38,521 nucleotides of DNA, from assembly GCA_021604625.1 (NCBI GenBank), contig BQJI01000004.1:1-38521 (forward strand), read 5' to 3'. The translations under genes and the position numbers were made by a program. Below the pieces are notes generated by a model, which did no database searches, was not told where the DNA came from, and saw nothing but the letters and a program-made list of their open reading frames with translations. This document shows positions 1-6,862 of this stretch, in pieces. The stretch comes from Hyphobacterium sp. GTDB lineage: Bacteria > Pseudomonadota > Alphaproteobacteria > Caulobacterales > Maricaulaceae. Every line of letters starts with the position of its first letter. The first letter of the stretch is position 1.

Positions 1-588
1 AGATACCGCCACCATTGCTGCTCTCAGGGGTCTGTCACCAATCAGATAGCCGGCAGCGAAACTGGCTGCGACCCGGCCCGCAGGCTGGTCCGAGGGGATT
101 TGCGTGGTCGCCTGGTGACGGTTTGGATCGAAAACATCGCCTGGTTGCGGATCGATTTTATTCACGCCATGCCGCTCCAGAGTGGTCAGTAACGACTTTT
201 CCGTCAGCGCGACGCCATCCATCAGGGTTTTGGCCGGACCTTCGAGCGATTCAGCTTGTGCGATCTGGAGGGCACGCGAAAGATTGTCAGCGACATTGAG
301 CACATCACCTGCAAAACGCGAGATCGCGTACTCACGCGCGTCTTTGACGTCTTTTTCGGAACGGCGGCGGGCATTCTGGACTTCTGCGGCCGTTCGCAGC
401 AGGCGATCGCGGGTGTCTTCCAGTTCGGCCTGCAAGGCCCGAATGGCATCTTCCGGTGACGGTTCTGCGGATTGAGCCTCCTCGGCCGCGGCCTCTTCAG
501 CTTCGACGGCCGCCAGTGCTTCGGCTTCGGCTGCCTCAATTTCCTCGATCCGGTCCTCGATGGGTTGATCGTCTTCAGTATTTGCCAT
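1..588 (-). CDS. grpE: Nucleotide exchange factor GrpE (partial, 3' end beyond window)
   Basis: GrpE releases ADP from DnaK and so drives the DnaK-DnaJ chaperone cycle in the cytoplasm. The reading frame opens with ATG at 588 and stays open to base 1, giving 196 residues with no stop, so the C-terminus lies outside the window. The N-terminal ~50 residues are very acidic and Ala/Glu-rich. They are followed by the long-helix segment (around residues 50-85, with a run of arginines in AEVQNARRRSEKD) and the C-terminal beta-domain signature, including DPNRHQATTQ and GYLIGDRPLRAAMVAVS. This ending is typical of GrpE, so only a few residues should be missing. An AAGGA ribosome site sits 8 bases before the ATG. 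hrcA lies 13 bases upstream on the same strand, so the two are probably co-transcribed. Confidence 0.95.
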   Translation of the reverse strand, partial: MANTEDDQPIEDRIEEIEAAEAEALAAVEAEEAAAEEAQSAEPSPEDAIRALQAELEDTRDRLLRTAAEVQNARRRSEKDVKDAREYAISRFAGDVLNVADNLSRALQIAQAESLEGPAKTLMDGVALTEKSLLTTLERHGVNKIDPQPGDVFDPNRHQATTQIPSDQPAGRVAASFAAGYLIGDRPLRAAMVAVS

Positions 589-601
589 CTCTCGTGTCCT
601 T

Positions 602-1681
602 CTATCCCGTCTGATTGCGAGAATTGTCCAATAATTGCCCGACTGCGCGAGCTGTGTAATCGACCATTGGTATGACGCGCGCATAATTCAGACGCGTTGG
701 GCCTATGACGCCCAGCGCACCAATTATGCGACGTTCCGAATCCATATAGGGTGCCACGATCATACTTGAACCCGATAGCGAAAAGAGCGGGTTTTCAGCA
801 CCGATGAACAGCCGCACGCCATCGGCCTCGCGCGCCTTGTCCAGCAGCGCGATCAGGCCCTCCTTGCGCTCCAGCTCGTCGAACAGCAAGCGAATGCGTT
901 CAAGGTCTTCTGCAGCTGCGACATTGTTCAATAATTGCGCCTGGCCGCGAATGATGAGCGCGCGCTCCTGGCCCCCTGACCATTCGGCCAGGCCTTGTTC
1001 AACCAGTGCGCTGGCCGCTTCATCAAGCGCGTTTCGCCGATCCGCCAATTCGGCGCGAATGTCTTCGGCGGCGCTTTTCAAAGACCGGCCTTTCAACCGC
1101 GTCGAAAGATAGTTTCCTGCCTCGATCAGGGTGGATGCGAGCAATCCGTCAGGTGAGACCATCATTCTATTTTCGACAGAACCATCTTCTCCGACCAGAA
1201 TAACCAGTGTTTCGTTGGCTGAAACCGGTACAAACTCGACATGTTTCAGGGCCAGTTCGCGGGATGGCGATGTAACAAGCCCCGCCCCGCCCGCAAGACC
1301 TGCCAACATGGAGGAGGCGTCTGCCAGAGCGTCTTTCATGGTTCGTTGGCTGCTGGCGACGCGCGCCTCGATTTCGTTCCGGTCCTCGGCGGCGGGTTCC
1401 CCGACCTGCAGCAGGCCGTCGACGAATAATCTCAGCCCTGCATGGGTCGGGAGACGTCCTGCGCTCTGATGGGGCGACGTCAACAGCCCGATCGCGGCGA
1501 GATCGGACATGGTATTGCGGATTGATGCGGGTGACAGATCCAGCCCCTGACGACGCGACAAGGTGCGAGATCCGACAGGGTCGCCGGTCTTCAGATAGGA
1601 TTCGACGATTTCACGAAAAATGACTCGCGAGCGTTCGTCCAGTTCCATCAGGCTGGGTGCGGTGTGTGTTTTGTCCGACAT
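602..1681 (-). CDS. hrcA: Heat-inducible transcription repressor HrcA
   Basis: HrcA is the repressor that binds CIRCE operators of groESL and dnaK-type heat-shock operons and is kept active by GroEL. The 359-residue product has the expected length. The N-terminal winged helix-turn-helix (residues ~15-90) shows the family signature around GDPVGSRTLSRR, SPASIRNTMSDL and SAGRLPTHAG. The rest is the GAF-like/dimerisation region, ending with VIGPTRLNYARVIPMVDYTA. hrcA precedes grpE by 13 bases, the usual alphaproteobacterial pairing, and is divergent from rph. No Shine-Dalgarno stands out before the ATG at 1681. I see no CIRCE inverted repeat in the 120 bases between hrcA and rph, so autorepression is not apparent here; the operator may sit at groESL elsewhere. 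Confidence 0.95.
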   Translation of the reverse strand: MSDKTHTAPSLMELDERSRVIFREIVESYLKTGDPVGSRTLSRRQGLDLSPASIRNTMSDLAAIGLLTSPHQSAGRLPTHAGLRLFVDGLLQVGEPAAEDRNEIEARVASSQRTMKDALADASSMLAGLAGGAGLVTSPSRELALKHVEFVPVSANETLVILVGEDGSVENRMMVSPDGLLASTLIEAGNYLSTRLKGRSLKSAAEDIRAELADRRNALDEAASALVEQGLAEWSGGQERALIIRGQAQLLNNVAAAEDLERIRLLFDELERKEGLIALLDKAREADGVRLFIGAENPLFSLSGSSMIVAPYMDSERRIIGALGVIGPTRLNYARVIPMVDYTARAVGQLLDNSRNQTG

Positions 1682-1801
1682 TGCGGCTATCAGTTAGGCC
1701 AAGCGCGCGTGGCATTCAATTACGGCCTGCGGTGATATGTGGTTTACCTGTGACATGGGCGCAATTAGACCGGCGTCCGAATACACAAAACGGAGACTTC
1801 T

Positions 1802-2512
1802 ATGAGACCCTATGGACGCGCCCTGCATGCGCTGCGATCAGTGACGCTGGAAACCGGCGTTTCGCCTTATGCGGAGGGGTCTTGTCTGATAAAATGCGGC
1901 AGCACGCATGTGCTGTGCACGGCATCGGTAGATGAAAACGTGCCGCCGTGGATGCGCAATTCCGGCAAAGGCTGGGTGACGGCAGAATACGGCATGCTGC
2001 CGCGCGCGACGCATACGCGTGGACGACGCGAGGCTGCCGCGGGCAAGCAATCCGGCAGGACACAAGAAATTCAGCGCCTTATAGGCCGGTCTATGCGAGC
2101 TATAATAGACCTGCGGGCGCTGGGTGAGCGTCAGATCACGCTCGATTGCGATGTGATACAGGCGGATGGCGGCACACGAACAGCCGCGATCACCGGGGCC
2201 TGGGTGGCGCTGAAAAGCGCAACGGGATGGCTGGTCGAGGAGGGCGTGCTGAAGGCCGATCCTGTGTTTGGTCAGATCGCGGCGGTTTCCTGTGGCATTG
2301 TGGACGGCACGGCGCGGCTGGATCTTGAGTATGAAGAAGACAGCAAGGCGGAAACTGACGCCAATTTTGTGCTGACGTCGGATGGCGGAATTGTAGAAAT
2401 TCAGGCGACCGCGGAAGACCGTCCAATGCCGGAGACCGCTTTTATGGATATTTTTGCGCTGGCCAAGAAGGGAATCTCCGAGCTAGGCGAAATCCAGAAT
2501 TCCGTATTATAA
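1802..2512 (+). CDS. rph: Ribonuclease PH
   Basis: RNase PH is a phosphate-dependent 3'-to-5' exoribonuclease that trims the 3' ends of tRNA precursors and also degrades structured RNA. The 236-residue product matches the usual ~238. It carries the N-terminal family signature ([18 protein letters not shown]), the [17 protein letters not shown] loop near residues 58-74 and the R-G-R-x-x-[14 protein letters not shown] segment. Further along are the phosphate-site region [18 protein letters not shown] (around 120-137) and the DLEYEED acidic motif. The ATG at 1802 follows a GGAG site 7 bases upstream. The gene is divergent from hrcA and convergent with the HTH regulator gene downstream. RNase PH next to hrcA and rdgB is a common alphaproteobacterial arrangement. 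Confidence 0.96.
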   Translation: MRPYGRALHALRSVTLETGVSPYAEGSCLIKCGSTHVLCTASVDENVPPWMRNSGKGWVTAEYGMLPRATHTRGRREAAAGKQSGRTQEIQRLIGRSMRAIIDLRALGERQITLDCDVIQADGGTRTAAITGAWVALKSATGWLVEEGVLKADPVFGQIAAVSCGIVDGTARLDLEYEEDSKAETDANFVLTSDGGIVEIQATAEDRPMPETAFMDIFALAKKGISELGEIQNSVL

Positions 2513-2613
2513 GAAAAAAGAAGCAGCGGGAGCGCGCTGGGGGGCTGGTGATGGCCTGATCGGCGCTCTTGGGAAGGGGCGTATGCCAATCAGGCCCGCT
2601 CCCGCTGCTTCTT
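2511..2613 (-). terminator. Long-loop hairpin with T-run between convergent genes
   Basis: Bases 2518-2534 and 2597-2613 form a perfect 17-bp inverted repeat separated by 62 bases. The loop holds a second stem: 2553-2560 pairs with 2589-2596, directly under the first stem on the right side. Read on the minus strand, the stem is followed by a run of T (complement of the A-run at 2514-2519), as in an intrinsic terminator for the HTH/DUF2975 operon. On the plus strand no T-run follows, so it would serve rph only as a 3'-end stabilising hairpin. The large loop is unusual for a terminator; a small mobile palindromic repeat is the alternative. Confidence 0.5.
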
Positions 2614-2657
2614 CACCGTCCGGTCGGCTTGCCGTCCGGGGGCGTCACTGAAACGGA

Positions 2658-2888
2658 TCAGGCGTTCTTGCCGTCCTCGTCATCATCATCATCAAAGCTG
2701 AGAAGGTCGCCAGGCTGGCAATCCAGTTCCTGACACAACGCTTCCAGCGTCGAAAATCTTACAGCCTTGGCTTTTCCTGTCTTCAGAATGGACAGGTTGG
2801 CCATGGTGATGCCGACCCGATCGCACAGCTCTGTCAAAGACATGCGGCGCTCAAGAAGCATCCTGTCGAGGGTGACGCGAATGGGCAT
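2658..2888 (-). CDS. YozG-like helix-turn-helix transcriptional regulator
   Basis: This is a 76-residue single-domain DNA-binding protein of the Cro/C1-type, YozG-like (HTH_26) group. The helix-turn-helix spans residues ~8-65, with MSLTELCDRVGITMANLSIL as helices 2-3 and FSTLEALCQELDCQPGDLL closing the domain, a hallmark of the YozG group. The C-terminus is an acidic tail of consecutive aspartates, encoded by a short GAT-type trinucleotide repeat. ATG at 2888 has a strong GGGAGG site 7 bases upstream. It lies 12 bases after the DUF2975 gene on the same strand. YozG regulators are very often paired with DUF2975 membrane proteins, but their signal is not known. I infer that the pair is autoregulated through the palindromes near 3704-3773; this is untested. 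Confidence 0.88.
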   Translation of the reverse strand: MPIRVTLDRMLLERRMSLTELCDRVGITMANLSILKTGKAKAVRFSTLEALCQELDCQPGDLLSFDDDDDEDGKNA

Positions 2889-2900
2889 GTTTGCGCCTCC

Positions 2901-3443
2901 CTAAATCGTTAATTTCTGTTCCTGGCGCATCCGTGCGCCTTCGCGCAATACTTCGGACAACACCAGCAAGGCGGCCACGGCGAACCAGGGGCCAAGATTG
3001 AGATCGAAATGGGTCAGTTCGACCCCGCCGATCCGGAAGTTGAAGACGGCCAGCGAGATCGCGACCAGTCCCTGAGCGGCATAACGCGCCACCTGATAGA
3101 TCCCGATCGCAAATGCAATAATCCGCAAATGGCCTGCATTTTCAGGTACGAACGGGTCGCCGGCGATCAGTGTGCCGACGATCAGTCTGAGGCGATAGAT
3201 GATCACCAGCATGGCCAGAATTTCCGCCACGAAGAGCGGCAACATGATGACCAGATCAATCGCGGCAGCCAACGATTCTGTTGCAGACTCCGGCAACCAG
3301 CCGAAAAGTTGGGCACCAAATACAAAGGTTGCGCACAGCACGGTGACGGCACTGACGGTCAACACCGCCCAAAGCAGGTACCAGACAATATCCAGAAACC
3401 ATTTCAGGCCTCCGATCATGGGTCCGGTTTTTGTCGCCTCCAT
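2901..3443 (-). CDS. DUF2975 domain membrane protein
   Basis: The 180-residue integral membrane protein has four apparent transmembrane segments, at about residues 18-48, 60-88, 105-130 and 150-168. The stretch between segments two and three (LIAGDPFVPENAGHLRIIAF) matches the conserved G-x-PF-x-x-EN-x-x-x-L-R motif of DUF2975. The biochemical function is unknown; the family is recognised mostly by its pairing with a small YozG-type HTH protein, which here follows 12 bases downstream. A G-rich ribosome site lies about 10 bases before ATG 3443. A hairpin (3465-3498) separates it from the micro-peptide gene upstream, so expression of the two may be uncoupled. A membrane sensor or anti-regulator role for the HTH partner is inference only. 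Confidence 0.85.
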   Translation of the reverse strand: MEATKTGPMIGGLKWFLDIVWYLLWAVLTVSAVTVLCATFVFGAQLFGWLPESATESLAAAIDLVIMLPLFVAEILAMLVIIYRLRLIVGTLIAGDPFVPENAGHLRIIAFAIGIYQVARYAAQGLVAISLAVFNFRIGGVELTHFDLNLGPWFAVAALLVLSEVLREGARMRQEQKLTI

Positions 3444-3464
3444 GGCCTATTTGCCCCCTTTGTG

Positions 3465-3498
3465 GGTCCCCGGCGGCGCTTTCACTACCGCCGGGACC
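3465..3498 (-). other. Hairpin in the leader of the DUF2975 gene
   Basis: GGTCCC (3465-3470) plus GGCGG (3472-3476) pair with CCGCC (3488-3492) plus GGGACC (3493-3498). This gives an 11-bp stem with one bulged C at 3471 and an 11-base loop. It lies between the micro-peptide stop codon and the DUF2975 start. No T-run follows on the minus strand, so I read it as an RNA structure (processing site or weak attenuator) rather than a terminator. Confidence 0.4.
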
Positions 3499-3507
3499 TG
3501 GTTACGC

Positions 3508-3624
3508 TCATGCAATCGCCGGTGTCAGAGCGGCAACGACGCCGGTACCGACAGCGAGGACAAGAAACGCATTGATTGCAACCGCCATTACAGCACGGAC
3601 TGCATTGTTTTCGGACCTGACCAT
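3508..3624 (-). CDS. Small single-helix membrane peptide (38 aa)
   Basis: This short gene starts with ATG at 3624, preceded by GGAG six bases upstream, and ends with TGA at 3508-3510. The peptide begins MVRSENNAVRAV and continues as one hydrophobic helix of ~23 residues (about 12-36), ending ALTPAIA. The N-terminal charges suggest either an uncleaved membrane anchor or a signal peptide with a cleavable A-x-A-like end. I recognise no family. It is the first gene of the minus-strand set ahead of DUF2975 and the YozG-like regulator, with 64 bases to the next start, so it is probably a third member of that operon. The good ribosome site and conserved position support a real gene, but length limits confidence. 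A protein of this size could act as a regulator of the DUF2975 protein (inference). Confidence 0.6.
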   Translation of the reverse strand: MVRSENNAVRAVMAVAINAFLVLAVGTGVVAALTPAIA

Positions 3625-3703
3625 TTTAGTTCTCCAATGTTGTGTTTCAATCGACCAGATTGATTTATTTTGTTTCCCGAACGATCATTTCGCCGTCCGT
3701 GGA

Positions 3704-3780
3704 TTTATCGATAAACATAAAATTTCAGGGACGCAAGCAAAAAATATCGTTTTTCGATATAAATTTTTCGAAAGGCGATA
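3704..3780. promoter_or_regulatory. Cluster of CGATA palindromes, candidate operator
   Basis: The AT-rich divergent region contains TTTATCGATAAA (3704-3715, perfect palindrome), then ATATCG and CGATAT (3744-3749 and 3755-3760) flanking a five-T spacer. A TTTCGAAA palindrome (3766-3773) and another CGATA at 3776-3780 follow. They lie between the rdgB start (3785) and the micro-peptide start (3624). Repeated half-sites of the same sequence suggest a protein-binding region. The YozG-like regulator encoded nearby is the obvious candidate ligand, but this is inference. The ATAT/TATAAA stretch near 3757-3763 could also hold the rdgB -10 element. Confidence 0.4.
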
Positions 3781-3784
3781 AATT

Positions 3785-4402
3785 ATGAGGCCAAAATTGC
3801 GACGAAATGACCAAAGCGTCTGGGTGTTGGCGTCACATAATACAAGCAAAATTAATGAGATAGGAGCAATTCTAGAGCCCTATGACATTTTTTTACGCTC
3901 AGCTGCAGATTTTCGACTTTCCGAACCCGAGGAAACCGAGCCCACATTCTCCGGAAACGCACTCTTGAAGGCACAAGCTGCCTGCACAGCAACAAAATTG
4001 CCAGCATTGGCGGACGATTCCGGATTATGCGTCGAGGCATTGGGCGGCCGCCCGGGTATACACTCCGCTCGCTGGGCGGGAGAACCGCGCAACTTTGATC
4101 GGGCAATGGCCCGTATTCAAAATGAACTCGAAGCTGCCGGTACCGATGACCGTCGCGCAGCATTTGTATGTGTGCTGGCCCTCGTGCGTCCGGATGGTCG
4201 GCAGCGGCTATATGAAGGGCGCGTTGACGGCGACATTATCTGGCCTCCGCGCGGCGATAGCGGGTTCGGATATGATCCGGTCTTCCGACCCGATGGCGAA
4301 ATGCGTGTGTTTGCTGAAATGACGCGTTCAGAAAAAGCCCGGCTCAGTCATCGCGCGCGGGCGTTGGCGGCGATGGTGGCATCCGAGTTCGCAAATGACT
4401 GA
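3785..4402 (+). CDS. rdgB: dITP/XTP pyrophosphatase (RdgB/HAM1)
   Basis: RdgB hydrolyses dITP, ITP and XTP to the monophosphates, keeping deaminated purines out of DNA and RNA. The 205-residue product carries the nucleotide-binding signature S-H-N-T-x-K-x-x-E at residues 17-25, the catalytic LADDSGLCVEAL segment (around 76-87) with its aspartate pair, GRPGIHSARWAG (88-99), and the GFGYDPVF motif near residue 160 followed by K-x-x-x-SHRARA. The ATG at 3785 is the first good start; the upstream region is AT-rich and no strong ribosome site is seen. Its 3' end overlaps hemW by 8 bases, a conserved rdgB-hemW pairing. The first 60 codons are richer in A/T than the remainder. Confidence 0.95.
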   Translation: MRPKLRRNDQSVWVLASHNTSKINEIGAILEPYDIFLRSAADFRLSEPEETEPTFSGNALLKAQAACTATKLPALADDSGLCVEALGGRPGIHSARWAGEPRNFDRAMARIQNELEAAGTDDRRAAFVCVLALVRPDGRQRLYEGRVDGDIIWPPRGDSGFGYDPVFRPDGEMRVFAEMTRSEKARLSHRARALAAMVASEFAND

Positions 4403-5531
4403 AACTGCGCTTGGTCTCTATATCCACTGGCCCTATTGCGCTCGCATATGCCCGTATTGTGATTTCAATGTGTATCGCGCGCGCGGGGCGGATGATGAGC
4501 TGTTCGCCGCGATCATGGTGGATCTCGATTTCTGGTCCGGGAAAATGCCCGGGCGAAAACTCACGTCCATCCATTTTGGCGGAGGTACGCCGTCTTTATT
4601 GACGCCCCACCAGATCGCCGCGCTGATTGAACGGGCTGCCAAACGGTTCGGGTTCCACAACAATATTGAAATCGGACTGGAAGCCAATCCGAATGATTGT
4701 GATGGATTTCAGGGTTTCGCGAGCGCCGGCGTCAATCGCCTCTCCCTGGGCGTGCAGAGTTTTTACGATGATGCATTGATCGCGCTGGGCCGGGATCATG
4801 ACGGGTCAGCGAGCCGCAAGGCGCTGGACAAAGCACTTGGCGTATTCGAGCGCGTGTCGATTGATCTCATATATGCGCGGGAAGGCCAGAGCCTTGACGC
4901 CTGGGCCACGGAACTTGGCGATGCGCTGAAGACGGGTCCGGATCACCTGTCGCTCTACCAGTTGACGATCGAACCGGGCACCGCTTTTGACAAACGCGTC
5001 GCGCGTGGAGACTTGAAGCCGCCCGGCGAAAATATAGCTGAGCAGCTCTTTCGATTAACCCAAACGGTTTGTGCCGAACACGGGTTTGAACCTTACGAGA
5101 TTTCCAATCACGCCCGGCCCGGATCAGACTCGCGGCATAACCGGCTTTATTGGGAGGGTGCGGACTGGATCGGGATTGGACCGGGCGCACACGGCCGGAT
5201 TGGCTCGCATGCGACGGGTGGCCGGGCCTTGACCGAAACGGCCTTGCGGCCCGCTGACTATATCCGCCGTGTATCGGAAACCGGCACGGGTTCGACATCG
5301 TCTACCCTGTCTGCACTTGATGAAGTCCGAGAACGAATTCTGATGGGTATGCGGATTTCGGACGGCCTTGACCTCGCCCGGATCGAGCAATTGACGGGAT
5401 TGACGGTCGATCATGTCGAAGCGGCGCGCTATGTCGAGCAAGGCTGGTTGTCGATATCTGACCACCGGCTCGCGTTTACGCCAGAAGGGCGATTGCTGGC
5501 AGATGGTATCGCGGCGGCGATCTGTCCCTAG
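4395..5531 (+). CDS. hemW: Radical SAM heme chaperone HemW
   Basis: HemW is a radical SAM protein, formerly called an oxygen-independent coproporphyrinogen oxidase homolog, that binds heme and delivers it to respiratory enzymes. The 378-residue product has the [4Fe-4S] motif C-x3-C-x2-C at Cys15, Cys19 and Cys22, within HWPYCARICPYCDFNVY, followed by the SAM-contact SIHFGGGTPSLL. Later come GVQSF and SIDLIYAREGQ, as in HemN/HemW proteins. The C-terminal HemN_C-like segment (around residues 290-370) includes ERILMGMRI. HemW lacks the extra N-terminal residues of true HemN, and the length (~380) fits HemW rather than HemN (~455). The ATG at 4395 lies inside rdgB, implying coupled translation. 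The gene ends 4 bases into the convergent lipoprotein gene. Confidence 0.93.
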   Translation: MTETALGLYIHWPYCARICPYCDFNVYRARGADDELFAAIMVDLDFWSGKMPGRKLTSIHFGGGTPSLLTPHQIAALIERAAKRFGFHNNIEIGLEANPNDCDGFQGFASAGVNRLSLGVQSFYDDALIALGRDHDGSASRKALDKALGVFERVSIDLIYAREGQSLDAWATELGDALKTGPDHLSLYQLTIEPGTAFDKRVARGDLKPPGENIAEQLFRLTQTVCAEHGFEPYEISNHARPGSDSRHNRLYWEGADWIGIGPGAHGRIGSHATGGRALTETALRPADYIRRVSETGTGSTSSTLSALDEVRERILMGMRISDGLDLARIEQLTGLTVDHVEAARYVEQGWLSISDHRLAFTPEGRLLADGIAAAICP

Positions 5532-6862
5532 AAAACGTCCGGATCAAAACGGCGCGGCGCCGGGTCGATGACGCGAAAGGCCGCGCGCCTCACCTCATAG
5601 ACTGCCAGTCCGCGTTCAATCCGGCCATTCGCCCGGAAGCGGAATAATCCATCCGCGCCGTAAAACCCTTCGGGGTCTTCCAGAGCTTCCCGCGTGACCT
5701 CACCCTGACTGGCGAAGAATACGGACAGCAAAACACCGTCATAGGCGTGACTGGCAATGCGCGACGGTTCTTCTCCGAAAGCCGACTCATACTGGCTCAC
5801 AAATGCAGCGTGGGCGTCGGCGTCAGGGCCGGCAAACCATCCGCCATGCAGGACCGGTTCGCGGCGGGTTTCTTCATTATTCCAGAGACCGGTTCCCAGA
5901 AACCGTACAATCAGCGGGTCGATCTCGTGATAGGGTAGAAGCGGACCGAGCGTCCGCAAACGCGTGCCGCCCTCGGGCAACATTACGGCCTGAAACGGTG
6001 CATCGGCTGATGGCTCCCATTCACTGGTCCGAAACTCCTGGGCCACATCGGCCTCAAGGCTGGTAAAGCCCAGATCGGCCAAACGCCGCGCCGCAGACGT
6101 CATGGCTTCAACGCCGCCAACATAGGTCTCCTCTGCCGCAAGGTAACCGCCATTCAGCTCCGCATTATCGGCGAGGGCGTTCCTTACGGCGGAACCATAG
6201 GCACCGCCGGGTCCGATGAAGGCAAATCGTTCGACGCCGAGGCGAGCGACATATTCAGTGATACGTGCGACCTCCTGCTCCGGCGGCAGGCTCAGCAGAT
6301 AAACACCGTTGCCGGCAATGCTGGTATCTGTCGAAAATGCCATAACCGGAACGCCATAGCGCCGGGCCACATCGCCAGCCGCTGTCGCGGCGGTACCAAA
6401 AAGCGGCCCCAGAATAATGACGGCGCCATCGTCAATTGCGGCTTGTGCCGCCTGCCGCGCGCCTTCAGCCGTTCCGCCTGTGTCTTTCGGCATCAGGACG
6501 AGGGTGTCAGAGCCGTGTTCAAACAATGCCAATTCTGCCGCACGAAGGAGGTTTGAGGCTTCGGCACGCGCGGCTGAATTTGGATGACTGAAAGGCAGAA
6601 GTAGTGCAGCACGTGTTAGCTCACGCCCCTCCAGATGCCTAGGCAGGACTCCGTTCTGGCGGATAATTTCCGGTTCTGTGACGACTGGTTCCGTCACTTC
6701 CGGTTCGACCACAACCGGTGGCGGAGGAGGCGGTGGGGGAGGCGGCGTTGCTGGTGTCGAGGCGCACGCAGACAACATCAGAATGCCAAATGTCATTGTC
6801 AGCCCCACAACAATGGGTCTTGGTAAGTTGCGCAAGCCGCGCAATGATGCCGCGAAAATCAT
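5528..6862 (-). CDS. Penicillin-binding protein activator lipoprotein (LpoA/YraM family)
   Basis: The 444-residue product is an outer-membrane lipoprotein candidate. Its N-terminal signal (residues 1-32) ends in the lipobox L-S-A-C with Cys33. A run of ten prolines (residues 40-49) and Val/Glu/Pro-rich linker follow. The rest resembles the periplasmic ligand-binding (Peripla_BP_6-type) fold found in the C-terminal half of LpoA: GAVIILGPLFGTAATAAGDVARRYGVPVMAFSTD, then FAFIGPGGAYG and RIASHAYDGVLL. LpoA activates the PBP1A peptidoglycan synthase in gammaproteobacteria. Alphaproteobacterial homologs lack the helical N-terminal domain, so its partner here is unknown. I chose ATG 6862 because it begins a proper signal peptide after a GGCGG site; the frame is open further upstream, but that would add 62 implausible residues. 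Its start codon overlaps that of rsmI. Confidence 0.82.
   Translation of the reverse strand: MIFAASLRGLRNLPRPIVVGLTMTFGILMLSACASTPATPPPPPPPPPPVVVEPEVTEPVVTEPEIIRQNGVLPRHLEGRELTRAALLLPFSHPNSAARAEASNLLRAAELALFEHGSDTLVLMPKDTGGTAEGARQAAQAAIDDGAVIILGPLFGTAATAAGDVARRYGVPVMAFSTDTSIAGNGVYLLSLPPEQEVARITEYVARLGVERFAFIGPGGAYGSAVRNALADNAELNGGYLAAEETYVGGVEAMTSAARRLADLGFTSLEADVAQEFRTSEWEPSADAPFQAVMLPEGGTRLRTLGPLLPYHEIDPLIVRFLGTGLWNNEETRREPVLHGGWFAGPDADAHAAFVSQYESAFGEEPSRIASHAYDGVLLSVFFASQGEVTREALEDPEGFYGADGLFRFRANGRIERGLAVYEVRRAAFRVIDPAPRRFDPDVF

Noticed and set aside
2690..2715. TCA/GAT trinucleotide tract in the HTH gene as a phase-variation switch
   Set aside because: Changes in a three-base repeat within coding sequence would alter the number of aspartates but not the reading frame.
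6719..6757. G-rich tract read as a possible G-quadruplex or minisatellite
   Set aside because: It is the reverse strand of ten proline codons in the lipoprotein linker, which explains the composition.
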